64,000 nt of DNA from Catonia carolina. Lineage: Eukaryota; Arthropoda; Insecta; Hemiptera; Achilidae. Where the stretch lies: the NCBI GenBank assembly GCA_035578175.1, contig JAQMRL010000003.1, forward strand, positions 87,398,469-87,462,468, given 5' to 3'. The translations under genes were made by a program, and so were the position numbers. Positions 1 through 9,836 of this stretch are shown in pieces. The notes below the pieces were generated by a model, which was given only the letters and a program-made list of their open reading frames with translations, did not search any database and had not been told where the DNA came from. The number at the start of each line of letters is the position of its first letter. Position 1 is the first letter of the stretch.

Positions 1-740
1 TAAAGTAAACACAAAAATTTTCACGGTTGAAAATTTCACTCGCCTAAACGCAAAGAATTATCAAGCGATTTTGTTGTAATTATATTCAAAAGGCGCGTAC
101 GTATTATATAAATCAACTGTAATATTTTCAAAATTTTTCATCAGTAGTGACGTTAGATAAAACAGTTGTTTTGAGAGCGTGTTTTGAATTTCGCTATTCT
201 TCTGTTTAACGAGTAACAGTCCGTTTCCAAAGGGTTAAAGATATTTACATGAAAATAGAGACACTGTAGGGGCCTTCCCAAAACTGATTTCCAAAAATGT
301 TACCAGTAATGGCAGCATCAAATGCAGAAGTGTGTGAATGTTAAAGGAAAATACTTTGAAGGTGATAACATCTCAAGTTACTAATTATCAAAGTACAATG
401 ATTATGGGAACATCCCTGATTTTCTGTGTCACACCTTGAACATAGGATTTCAGCTCTATGTGTTGTCAGGAAGTTAGAGAAATAGTGATTTGTCTTCTTT
501 TATTTTTTGTCACATTATACTGGTTGACATATATGTCACTTTCCCCATACAACGGGATATTGTTTTTAATAACTTGGCAGCAGCACTTATAACATCACAG
601 TAAACCTTGGTTACCTGTCCCTTACTTAACCGACCCTCAGATATCCGACCTGATTTTAAGAAAAAACCTAAACATTGCTAATAAAAGACACAAACCATTT
701 TAAGTAGGAAGGCGCTACTCTGATACAAAATGATAGTTTT
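1..740. other. no gene recognised
   Basis: AT-rich sequence with no convincing coding frame or repeat that I recognise. Because the first annexin exon visible at 4397 starts in mid-protein, this stretch is probably intron of that gene, which would begin left of the window. Confidence 0.4.
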
Positions 741-750
741 TGATATAATA

Positions 751-1522
751 CGAGGCGTGTTCAGAAAGTAAGTACCGTTTTTAAAAAAAACAAGTAAAAC
801 AATTTTTTTTCAACACAATTTTATTTCCACATGAAAGCCCAAACCTTAAACTATTTTTTGGTATAGTTTCCACCGATGTTCAAACACTTGTCGTAGCGGG
901 TGATCAATTTGTCTATACCCTCTTCGTAGAAGGTTCCCGCCAACGAATGTAGCCACGACTCCACGGCAGTTTTTACTTCATCGTCGGTTTCAAAGCGTTG
1001 GCCGCCTAGCTCGCGCTTCATGTGCAGGAACAAGTGGTAGTCAGAGGGTGCCAAGTCCGGGCTGTAGGGCGGGTGATCGAACTGCACCCAAAGAAATTGT
1101 CGAACCAATGTTTGAGTGTCACCCTCTTGACCCTCTTGAGTATGGAACCGAGCATTTTCATGGAGCAACACAATTCCATTACTGAGCATTCCGCTCTGTT
1201 TGTTTTGAACAAACGGAGAGGAACTCTCACTCATCACGTCTTCCCTGTAAACATCTCGAAGTTGACGATAAATTTCAGCCGGTTTCACATTCCTTGCGTT
1301 CAAAAATCGTATTACAGAATGAATCTCACAATCGGCGGAATCACTAATTGTCTTTAACATTTTAAACGTTCAGAGAAAACTGAAAACACAACGTAGAACA
1401 ACTATAATGGTGTGAGTCAATAGCCAGTGAACAAGGACGACTAGTGCGCTTGCGCGGAACACCGATTGCAGCGCTACGGCAGCAGTAGAATGAAACGGTA
1501 CTTACTTTCTGAACACGCCTCT
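751..1522 (-). mobile_element. internally deleted mariner element (DD34D type)
   Basis: The element is 772 bp long and is bounded by inverted ends sharing GAGGCGTGTTCAGAAAGTAA; the terminal base differs between ends. TA dinucleotides flank it at 749-750 and 1523-1524, the mariner target duplication. A full mariner is about 1.3 kb, so nearly half is missing. It keeps the transposase start and the C-terminal third on the minus strand. Non-autonomous. Confidence 0.93.
851..1360 (-). pseudogene. mariner transposase, internal deletion fusing N and C termini
   Basis: An open frame of 169 codons. The first ~45 residues (CEIHSVIRFLNARNVK and following) match the N-terminal helix-turn-helix of mariner transposases. 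The frame then jumps to the catalytic C terminus with YSPDLAPSDYHLF and ends DKCLNIGGNYTKK. The first catalytic Asp block is lost and the second reads HENARFHT instead of the usual HDNARPHT, so the catalytic Asp is Glu. The product cannot be an active transposase, but the frame is intact. Confidence 0.9.
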
Positions 1523-1592
1523 TAATACAACAATGTTTTTAGAAAATTAAATAATACATGATACTCTAGATATGAATTATCGTAAGGAGAGC

Positions 1593-1754
1593 TTTTTTTT
1601 TTTTTGGTTTAACGTCCGACTGTTTTGCAAATTGCTGCTAATGCAGGCGGTGAAGGATGAAATGAATTTTTTGTAATGTATGAAAAAATGCCATGCCCGA
1701 GTGGGATTCGAACCCAAGACCGCGTGATGAGAGGCGAGCACGTTACCAACATCA
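1593..1754 (-). repeat. tRNA-derived SINE with perfect 10-bp target duplication
   Basis: Read on the minus strand, a tRNA-like head contains an exact B box (GGTTCGAATCC) and an A-box-like TTGGTAACGTGC. A short body follows, ending GACGTTAAACC and an A-run (T-run at 1593-1605 on the + strand). The 10-mer TAAGGAGAGC sits directly at both sides (1583-1592 and 1755-1764), so the copy was inserted by target-primed reverse transcription. It is not a functional tRNA gene because the cloverleaf is not closed. Confidence 0.85.
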
Positions 1755-1765
1755 TAAGGAGAGCG

Positions 1766-2553
1766 CTGAGCAAGACATTCATCTACATTAGTATTGTCTT
1801 GTATGTACTGCAGTAGCGCAGTGTATGTAATCAGTAATGAAACAGCATGCCTACAAATTTCTATGGGTGTTGAAATTTTCTACAACACGCTGACTGTACA
1901 TCTAACTGTTGGTTGGAGGGGTATGCAGGGTCAAAGTCAAGTATGCACATGGGTAGCCTAGCGTTCACAGCAACTGAAACGAGTAATATGCAATGGTTAC
2001 TCCCACCCCACAAACTTTAATTGTGGTTATAGTCTGGAGTTAAACTGAGGCTATAATGAATGGATACGGAGTCGGGAAGACAACGACTGGAGATATAAAA
2101 AGAAACCGGAAAAAAATAAAATCGTCATTTTTAAAATTTGATAACGAGTAGTATACTTACTCGCACTTGAACGGAATCCATAGCCTGATAACGGAAATAT
2201 TTCGGTAATGAAAACTGGATTATCTGATTCCTTTGTTATCCAACCAAAAGTCCGTCCCAAATAGGTTTGACATCCGAGAGTTTATTGTACTTTGTTTACT
2301 ATATCAGTACTTATTTTTTAAGAGTTTGTCTTTTTTTAATCTCCAGTAGTATTGTTTTGCAGTTTCTTAAATTTTTATCAAAGAACAAGTTTACATACTG
2401 CAGTTGTATGTAGTTCTGTAAATTAGTTGTTTTCCATATTGAAGTTGATCCAGGCATTTTGTGATCAATTTTGTGGTGTGATTAAGTGTGCTACAAACTT
2501 AATGAACATGTCAACTGGTGTGATTGCGTGTACTGGTCAGATAAAAATTCTCA
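1766..2553. other. no gene recognised
   Basis: No coding frame, terminal repeat or known element is evident; small unrelated open frames only. Confidence 0.35.
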
Positions 2554-2760
2554 TCTATACTAATATAATAAAGAAGAAACGTCTGTTTGTTTGTTTGTTT
2601 GTATGAGGTAATCTCAGAAACCACTGAACTGATTTTAAAACTCTTTCATTGTTGCATAGCTTAGAGCTTCCTGATCAATATAGGCTACTGTGACGATGTC
2701 GCGTGTTTTAGTCCATCGGGTGCATAGCACTTTTATTTTTTCTAAGTCCTTTGCATGGTG
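2554..2760 (+). mobile_element. Helitron 5' end-like sequence
   Basis: Starts TCTATACTAATATAATAAAG after an A, runs into a (GTTT)n tract and then AATCTCAGAAACCACTGAAC. This beginning is typical of insect Helitrons, which start with TC and insert between A and T. No matching 3' hairpin with a CTRR end was found downstream, so only the left end can be supported. Confidence 0.5.
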
Positions 2761-3700
2761 TATTTTTTGGGCTAGAAGCATGATTCAACTTTTATATTTT
2801 ATAAAAAAATGTGAAGAATAACATTCGATTCCAAAGACATTAAAAGTTCAGAAATATTCAGAATTTCTATTTTTTTTACTGTATTTTATGTATTTGTTTT
2901 CATTCGACAGGAAGTGAATGAGTCATATTATTTCTAGTTATTCTGCGTACTGCACCCACGTATTACTGTCTCTTATCTCAGCCATGTATCAACTGTCTCT
3001 TTCTTTTCTATCGGTACTCTTCTATCCATTGTACTTAATTCTATTAAATCGACGGGACAAACATTTAAAACGGTAGGCATCGATTTGAGACAAGAGTGTT
3101 TCACTCATGAACAACTTTATGTCAGACTTTCTAGAGCTAAAAGTGCAGAAAAATAATTTATTTTGCGGTCACAGGCAACAAAACCACAAATATTGTGTAT
3201 AAAGAGGTTTGAAAATAATTTAATGAGGCCTACATTAGCTGCTGTGAAGCGAAATGAGCAGGGGTTGCTAGTAATCTAATACAAGCAGTGCTGAATGTGC
3301 ATGGTGTTATGGTATGGAGAGGAATTTCTACTGCTGCATTAATAGGATTTTAGTTTTTAGAGAGAAACGTTAATTTGAAAATCTACTTAGAGTTGCTGAG
3401 GATATTAGTGGTGCCGGAACTTGAAAGCAAACCTGTTCATTATTTTCAATTGCTCATCAGCAAACAGGATTGGGCCTCAGCCCACTTTGGGTTGGAGAAA
3501 GTGACAGTGACATCAGCCCCACCCATTATAAATTTATTGATAGCCTCTAAATTCATTTACCCTTTAATGTCACTGATAAGTAATTTTAATAGACAAGACA
3601 CAACCTAACCTACTGAAACCTTTTAAACATTTATCGTATATTATACAAAATAGGTTTTCTAAAAGGTTTGTTTAAAGTGTCCTTAAACATCCATTTTTCC
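2761..3700. other. no gene recognised
   Basis: Non-coding AT-rich sequence; it may include further parts of the Helitron to its left or of the LINE to its right, but nothing decisive is visible. Confidence 0.3.
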
Positions 3701-3704
3701 ACAA

Positions 3705-4150
3705 ATACTACCTCGTAAAAAATGGTCAGCTCTAAATAGAACAAGAACAAAACACAGTAGGTGTGCTGATTTATTGTTTAAATGGGTCAAAATACCATCG
3801 CCTTTATGTGAGTGTGGTCAAAGACAAACTATTGATCACATAGTGAAAGAGTGCAGAATAACTGCCTTTAGAGGAGGGACAAGAGCGGATTTCCTGATGG
3901 CAACTCCAGAATCAATAGCCTACTTGGACAGACTGGATGTCTGTATATAGACTTAAGCATGTTTTTATAATTACGTACTGTATGTACATATTTTTCATGT
4001 TTTTTTTTTATGACTATTTGTTTCCCAAACAGTCATTAATGTTATTTCCCATCCTTATAGACAGAGGGTCATATTTGATCCCAATATATAACAATTATGA
4101 TGCTGATTTTTAAATGTCTTGAAAAGCCATACGCTAAATAATAATAAATC
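3705..4150 (+). mobile_element. 5'-truncated non-LTR retrotransposon, 3' end
   Basis: The frame to 3950 encodes the C-terminal region of a LINE polyprotein. It contains W-x3-NRTRTKHSRC and then the cysteine-histidine knuckle CECGQ-x4-IDHIVKEC (Cys, Cys, His, Cys), typical of Jockey/CR1/RTE-type elements after the reverse transcriptase. A stop at 3948-3950 is followed by about 200 bp of 3' UTR and a tail-like TAAATAATAATAAA near 4145. The reverse transcriptase itself is absent. Confidence 0.8.
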
Positions 4151-4396
4151 CACAAATACTTTTTTTTAGATTATGTTGTTTAGCAGTCTGGAAACAGAGA
4201 GGAACAGAGAATAGATATTATGTAGATATTACGAATCTGTTTTTAATATACTATAGAAAGTTAGCAAAAATGTAGGTTACCAAAAATGTTGGGTTTTGCT
4301 AAGTTGGTAAAGTAGAGAATGAAAAAACTTCTTCTGGATTAACAGTCGACTACAGAATTGTGTGAATAAATGTTTATATTCGGTTTTATTTTTCAG

Positions 4397-4593
4397 TTCA
4401 AATGGTGAGAGATCCATACAACTATCTCGCTACTAGACTTTACGAAGCAATGGCTGGATTCGGAACAGACGACAGAGATTTATGTCGGATCATAATTGGT
4501 CGTGCTGAATTTGATTTGGCTTCAATTGAGGATGCCTTTGACAGGCTACCAGAAATTGTTAAACGTAAAACAAATCTTAGATCATATGTGGTT
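4397..4593 (+). CDS. annexin-like protein, penultimate exon (annexin repeat 4)
   Basis: Annexins bind acidic phospholipid membranes in a Ca2+-dependent way through four ~70-residue repeats. This exon encodes most of a fourth repeat: YLATRLYEAMAGFGTDD, then RIIIGRAEFDL. GFGTDD is the type II Ca2+-binding loop and the rest matches the helix B/C pattern of the repeat. The exon starts after a good acceptor (TTTTATTTTTCAG) at codon position 2 and ends before the donor GTAAGT at 4594 in phase 0. The in-frame ATG at 4402 is internal, not the start, because annexin repeats 1-3 must lie upstream, outside the window. The intron that follows holds a foldback element with a Penelope insertion, a piggyBac element and a mariner. 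The annexin assignment is firm; the subfamily is not identified. Confidence 0.9.
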
Positions 4594-4957
4594 GTAAGTT
4601 AATATGCAATTTCTTAACTTAACCAGAATGTGTGGAACACTAACATAAATTATGCTTTTATCTAATCAGCTCCAAACATCAATTTTTGGACATATCCCTC
4701 CTGCTCCCCTCTTTATATTCCTCTGTCATCTCATTTGTGGTCTTCTTATTCCTCATTAGTATTTTCAGGTTTGTCAGATCATAAGGGTAAGTGCACCGTG
4801 AATGCTGGTCGCTGGTACTGATTCATGGTGGTGATTGCTCATAGTGGGAGCACGTAACTACGCGCTTAACCTTGATTCAGTTGTCGGTATTAAATATGAG
4901 TTCCAGTATCAGCAGTGATAATGAATTATTCCTAATGGAAAACGCGTATACAAAATT

Positions 4958-5840
4958 AATTCTGTATATAATGAATTTATATAATAAATTTCACTAACCT
5001 TCCTTTTTAACTGCGTCAACTTTTATTTTCACTTACACGTGTTTTGGTGGATCCACCATCATCAGAGTAAATGACATATAATTGAAACTAAAAACTTGAT
5101 TTATTAAAAATCTACAGAAGATGATACATCTTCAGTCATTTGTATAAAACTGACTTAAAAATTAATTTCCTCTAATTTTTCCCTTCTCATGTTCACTACA
5201 GATAGCAGCAGCAGTCAATATCACTTCATCATTCCTAAATTTGACCTGTTCATTCAAAATGTCCTGCTTTTGCTCTTTTAAATATTTTTAAATGTGGAAC
5301 AACTCATATTTTTCAATTTTATTTTTATTTTCTTTATTTCACTGTTCTATTACATTAAAATGTTTATCCATTTCACCAAATTTATGTTTTTCCTCTTTTA
5401 TATGATTGGTATAGTTAGATATAATGTAGTCACATTTCAGTGCTTTTTTGTGTTCATTATACCTCACTTGAAAATTATGACAAGTCATAGCATTGTAAAA
5501 CTTTTTACAATCCTCATTACCACAATCTACTTTATACACACCCTTTTTATTGCTAGTGTTTCATTTATATTATTTTTATTATATTTGTGGGCAGTAGTTT
5601 TTTATTATTATATGTGTATGCGATTTTATAAAATTTATTTAATGTTTTGTATAACTTATTATTAATAGTTTTATTATATTTTAATGCAATAAATGATGAT
5701 GGTGGATCCACCGAAACACGTGTAAGTGAAAATAAAAGTTGACGCAGTTAAAAAGGAAGGTTTGTGAAATTTATTATATAAATTCATTATATAAAATAGA
5801 ATTAATTTCAAACTGCAGGATGCATTATAAAGATTTATTT
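4958..5840 (-). mobile_element. Penelope-like element with inverted terminal arms
   Basis: The insertion is flanked by an 11-bp direct repeat, TATACAAAATT, at 4947-4957 and 5841-5851. Both ends carry the same ~110-bp arm in inverted orientation, containing GGTGGATCCACC beside a hammerhead-like core. Between the arms a minus-strand GIY-YIG endonuclease-like frame remains. Inverted or partial long terminal repeats and hammerhead motifs are known for Penelope-like elements. The reverse transcriptase is missing, so this is a 5'-truncated, dead copy. Confidence 0.8.
5162..5560 (-). pseudogene. Penelope GIY-YIG endonuclease remnant
   Basis: Minus-strand translation gives YKVDCGNEDCKKFYNAMTC, then NFQVRYNEHKKALK, SNYTNHIKEEKHKFG and DKHFNVI, matching the C-terminal GIY-YIG-type endonuclease of Penelope-like elements. 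A frame change near 5339 leads to ILNEQVKFRNDEVI and the natural stop at 5162-5164. Expected residues are altered (FYNAMTC where families have FYIGQTG), and the reverse transcriptase is absent. The long + strand frame across the same bases is its antisense shadow. Confidence 0.75.
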
Positions 5841-6425
5841 TATACAAAATTGTTATCTTTTAAAGACCGTTAGTGACATTAATAAGAACAGAAAATTGTT
5901 CGGCATAATCATCTTTTTCCGCAATAAAAAAAGATAGAGATAGGTTTTTAAATGCTTGAGAATGACTCTGGAAACATTTAATTTTATATTGTCTAAAGCA
6001 GAACTCATTTTCAAAAACAATGGTGCAACTTGCACAAGCAACCAATATTAACGGAAGAAAGACTTGTGATTACTTTGAAAAACGTATTTTGAACATTTTG
6101 GCTACCGATATTCAATAGTATAAAAGCATTGTTTGGCCAGTAATAATCTTTTAAGTTATTTTTATAAATTATGATTATAATTAATTAACAAGTTGTTATT
6201 ATTTTATGAATACTTATTATAAGATGCCAAGTACACTTAACAACCTGCTAGCAAGCAGCAGGCAGGTTTATACAAAACAAACCAGTGAGCTGATATGCGC
6301 AGATGACCAGCGCGCAGCTTTCTCCACCAGCATTTACTGTGAGATGTCTGATAAAAATATAATGGCCTATTCCTACTAGCAGGCTCCTGCTTGTAAGCAA
6401 CCAGCGTTCACTGTGCGCTTACCTT

Positions 6426-7314
6426 AAGGTCGGACATTTTTGCCAGACAGAATGCTAGCGAAAATAAAAGAAATGCTATAATTTTCTTGAATTTACAATT
6501 TTTCCCTTCAGCATATTGTTTAGAAGACATTTGCAATTTCCTGATAGAGTTGCATGAAAATAAAACCGTTCATTATTAAACAGTTATGTTTCTTATTTCT
6601 GACAACATCCAAATGAATAGTCATTTCAGAAAGCCCATAAGTTGAAATTTTATAATTTTTTCTTTAGTTCATTTTAGGACTGATTGCATGTAAACACACC
6701 AACCCTACAAAAATCACATAAATCTGGTTTTCTTATCCTTGAGGATGTACCATCCATCCTTCTAATTAAAAAAAATTAAAGTGGAGGATCTTTTGAAACC
6801 TAAGCTCTACTTTCTAGTGGAAGAGGATATACAAAGTTTCTACGCAAAACTTTTTTTTAAGGGAGATAACTACTGCTTGTGATGAAGAAGAACATGAATA
6901 ATCCAGAAAACCAACATTTTTCTTTCTTAAAGTTAAGAATGTCAATGTGTATTATTGCAAAAAGTTATTTTAAGTCGCTTGCGCAAACTAGTGGAATAAA
7001 TAAATGAATATTAATGTACAACACAATTATCTTCGTCTAACAACATATTTTACAGAAAACAACAAACTACGTTAGCATTTTACTCCATTATTAAACAAGT
7101 GGCTTATCTTTAACAAGACAAAAATATATATTGTATATTAAAGGGGACAGCCCTCTGAACAAATTATATTTCTAGGTATTTGTTTTTTATTGAAATGTAG
7201 TAAAATACCAGTTTTTTTAAATTTTTCCAAAAGTTAGTTTTTATTGACTTATGAGCTTTCTGTAATGACAGATTCAAATGTATGAGTTGGACAAATGAAA
7301 ATGGAGAAAATAGG
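6426..7314. other. no gene recognised (annexin intron)
   Basis: Intronic AT-rich sequence without a coding frame or element that I can name. Confidence 0.4.
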
Positions 7315-7318
7315 TTAA

Positions 7319-8170
7319 GAGGTTGACTCCTAAGACAATTTTTGCAGTTTTGCTTAAAAAACCTGTACCTATTTTATGGTTCCTGTACTTTTTTTATTAA
7401 TTTTTTTCAAGTCTAGAGTTGGTATTGTAAGGCTTAAACTTTTTTGTTTAAAAAAAATTTAGCCTTACAATAAATTTTTTTGGCGCTGTTTTTTAGGTGA
7501 GAGACTGATCAGGTACTCAGAGTAAAAAAAATCAAATTTACTGTGAAAAACTGATGCATGTCTCACTGTTTTACTTGTATTTCTGTAATATATTATATGT
7601 AATATTTTATGAATTATTTACTTTGGGCTATTTTTCAATAAAACTACATAAATATCGATGATGCATTTCTCTATCAAGCAGTTGTTTGGTGAGTGGTAAA
7701 CTTGAGTACCAGTTGTCTCCATAGAGGCACCGACCAGAGTCAACTTTTACAACGCAAAAAATATTTTAATATGAAAACCATAAAAAATTAAGCGATGAAA
7801 TGATTTTTCATTGTATAATATTGTTAAAATATGATTAATAATGCAATAATAAACTATAGTAATAGTCAGTATTATGTAATAGTAATAATAAGCTGTCTAG
7901 TTTCACAGACTCATTTTTGACTTAATCGGATCAAGTAAATCACGAACCATGACTGGGGAAATTTTTTTTGAACTCATTTTTAACAGCTCAGTATACACTG
8001 AGCTGTTAGAAATGAGTTCAAAAAATATTTCCCATTCAATGCAAACAAGCATCCTATCTGTCTCATGATTCTATTAAAAACACTATTATGTGAGAGACGG
8101 ATCAGCCTCTCAAAAGTAAATTTTACAGATCTGGTGAGAGACATATAAGTGTCTCATGGGAGTCAACCTG
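7319..8170. mobile_element. piggyBac-type non-autonomous element (TTAA duplication)
   Basis: TTAA occurs on both sides (7315-7318 and 8171-8174). The ends are inverted repeats: GAGGTTGACTCC at the left and CAGGTTGACTCC at the right as reverse complement, followed by (C/T)A(A/T)GAGAC-like bases. Length is 852 bp with no transposase frame. TTAA duplication with short ends is the hallmark of piggyBac. It lies in the annexin intron and contains a long hairpin at 7956-8033. Confidence 0.75.
7956..8033. repeat. 37-bp-stem hairpin inside the piggyBac element
   Basis: Two 37-base arms (7956-7992 and 7997-8033) are complementary apart from two mismatches and are separated by the 4-base loop ATAC. The central part is TAACAGCTCAGT / ACTGAGCTGTTA. 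It could fold as DNA cruciform or, if transcribed within the annexin pre-mRNA, as a precursor-miRNA-like stem; transcription is not shown. Confidence 0.8.
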
Positions 8171-8587
8171 TTAAGAGGAGAAATAAATCAGTTCTATGAA
8201 CGGACACATTATAGAATTGACCAGACAAGATTTACAAATCAGTTATTTGATAGATGCAAAAATGACAAACAGAAGGTGGTTCATAGAAACTGAAAAAGAC
8301 AGGAAAGAGGACAGAAATGAATTTAGAAAAAATATTAAAGGATTCCAAGGAACAGAGAAAACTATAGATGACTACAAGAAATGTCTGAAGAAAGAGTTTT
8401 ATGAAAAAAATAATAATGCACAAAAAACTTAAAAAAATAATGGAAAAGAGAAAATATCGGGTATGAGGAACAAATCTTTCAATTTGGTCCTTATTAGGTT
8501 GAAACGAGAAAAGAAGTATACAAGTCATACAAATCTAGTCATTTAGATTCAATTTACTAATGGTATATTATATTGTTAGTGGTAATA

Positions 8588-9542
8588 ACGGGTGATTCAA
8601 AAAGAGCGCCGGTTTTTAAACGGCTGGTAAATTTTTGTTTATCGGTTGGCAACATTGTTAGACCTCATTTCTATTTCGGAGAACATTCCGATTGACGATT
8701 CAGTTGTAGTTTCTCTTGTTCGCAGTGTAGTACTCTCGCAGTCTGTGTCTAACCATGGAGAAGTTTACTATTGCACAACGAGTGTTAATCGTCAAAACAT
8801 TTTACAAGAGTGGAGAGAGTTATGCAGCTACTGTCAGGCGACTTCGTGGTACTCTAGGACGTAATGAAGCACCGAATGAATCAACAGTTTGCAGGCTCAT
8901 GAAAAAGTTTTTTGAGACGGGTTCAACAGTCGACCTTAAAAGTTCTGGACGTCGTCGTTCTGGCCGAACTGAGCAGAACGTTGCGTTGGTTCGTGACAGT
9001 GTAGCTGTTAGCCCAGCAAAATCAATACGTCGCCTTTCTCAACAATTGGGTTTACGATGTTCTTCTGTACGGAGAATTCTTCGGTACGATCTCCAATATC
9101 ACCCGTATAAAATTCAGTTGCTGCACGAGAAACAATGTTGTTGCTCCGTGAACGGTTCCAGGATCGCATCATTTCTCGTAATTCCGACCATCAATGGCCA
9201 CCAAGGTCGTGTGACCTGACGCCTTGTGACTTTCCTCTTTGGGGTCATCTGAAGTCATTGGTGTATGCCAATAAACCCCGAAACATCAATGACTTGAAGG
9301 AGGAAATTCGACGGGTTATCGGGCAAATGGAAGTCGAAACTTGTCGTGCAGTAATATCCAATTTCATGGTCAGAGTTGATGCGTGCCAGCGCAGTAGAGG
9401 AGGACACATGCATGACATCATTTTTCATACATGAAATCGGAAGGTAGGATGAACTTGTTGATGTATTTATTTTCAGTTTTTCAATAAAATAAATCTCTTA
9501 ATTTGATATATCAAAACCGGCGCTCTTTTTGAATCACCCTAT
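8588..9542 (+). mobile_element. IS630-Tc1-mariner element, internally deleted
   Basis: The ends share GGGTGATTCAAAAAGAGCGC as inverted repeats (8590 onward and near 9510-9538), with TA at both borders. About 955 bp long. It encodes a transposase with the middle deleted. It sits 76 bp before the last annexin exon. Confidence 0.88.
8755..9434 (+). pseudogene. Tc1/mariner-type transposase, broken
   Basis: The start at 8755 opens EKFTIAQRVLIVKTFYKSGE followed by a two-part helix-turn-helix region (STVCRLMKKF, SIRRLSQQLGLRCSSVRRIL). After LLHEKQ the frame shifts into RERFQDRIISRNS, then the C-terminal catalytic block WPPRSCDLTPCDFPLWGHL and a tail ending HDIIFHT. The first and probably second catalytic Asp regions are deleted and the two halves are in different frames, so the protein is non-functional. 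Confidence 0.88.
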
Positions 9543-9618
9543 ATATGGTTGTATTTAAGGGAAAGTCAAATCAGTTTTCTTTGAAATTTATCTATTTAAA
9601 TCATGTCATATTTTACAG

Positions 9619-9720
9619 AGTGAAACTCGATTGGCAAAGCAGTATTCTCAGCTTCTCCAATTAATATTATCAAATCGTGCCACCAGCTCAGATGATGATG
9701 ATGATGACTATGATGATTAA
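9619..9720 (+). CDS. annexin-like protein, last exon with acidic tail
   Basis: The exon begins after TTTTACAG and joins the previous exon in phase 0. It encodes SETRLAKQYSQLLQLILSN, the position where annexins normally have a DTSGDY-x4-LL motif, then ATSSDDDDDDYDD and a TAA stop at 9718-9720. The hydrophobic end of the repeat (QLLQLIL) is kept but the DTSGDY signature is not, and the aspartate-rich extension is not usual in annexins. This may be a divergent insect annexin. Polyadenylation signals follow within 120 bp. Confidence 0.82.
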   Translation, partial: SETRLAKQYSQLLQLILSNRATSSDDDDDDYDD

Positions 9721-9830
9721 ACAAGTATAATTATGATTTACTATTGATTAAACAAGTATCAAAATATCTTTTTATAAATATCAAATTAATTACTTTTGTG
9801 TAGGTATATATTGTTACGCTTGTTTAAAAC

Positions 9831-9836
9831 AATAAA
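9831..9836 (+). terminator. polyadenylation signal, annexin gene
   Basis: AATAAA 110 bp after the stop codon; a second copy lies about 20 bp further on. Confidence 0.6.

Larger units (their letters stand above)
4783..6425. mobile_element. TIR element (MITE) carrying a Penelope insertion
   Basis: The left end GGGTAAGTGCACCGTGAATG and the right end, read as its reverse complement (AAGGTAAGCGCACAGTGAAC), form imperfect inverted repeats extending about 30 bp into CTGG. Without the nested Penelope-like insertion (4958-5840 plus duplication) the element is ~0.74 kb and has no coding frame. The superfamily is unclear; no certain target duplication was seen. Confidence 0.6.

Noticed and set aside
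1022..1357. + strand frame of 111 codons in the first mariner
   Set aside because: Shadow of the minus-strand transposase, whose motifs are unambiguous.
1690..1754. tRNA gene
   Set aside because: B box is perfect, but the acceptor stem does not close and an A-tail plus target duplication show it is a SINE head.
3375..3608. 77-codon + strand frame before the LINE fragment
   Set aside because: No domain, no start context and it is not in frame with the LINE coding block.
5294..5665. 123-codon + strand frame, Phe/Ile-rich, looks like a membrane protein
   Set aside because: It is antisense to the Penelope GIY-YIG remnant; the minus strand has the recognisable protein.
8196..8432. 78-codon charged frame (MTNRRWFIETEKDRKED)
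   Set aside because: Low-complexity Lys/Glu-rich sequence inside the annexin intron; could be an old retrotransposon piece but nothing decisive.
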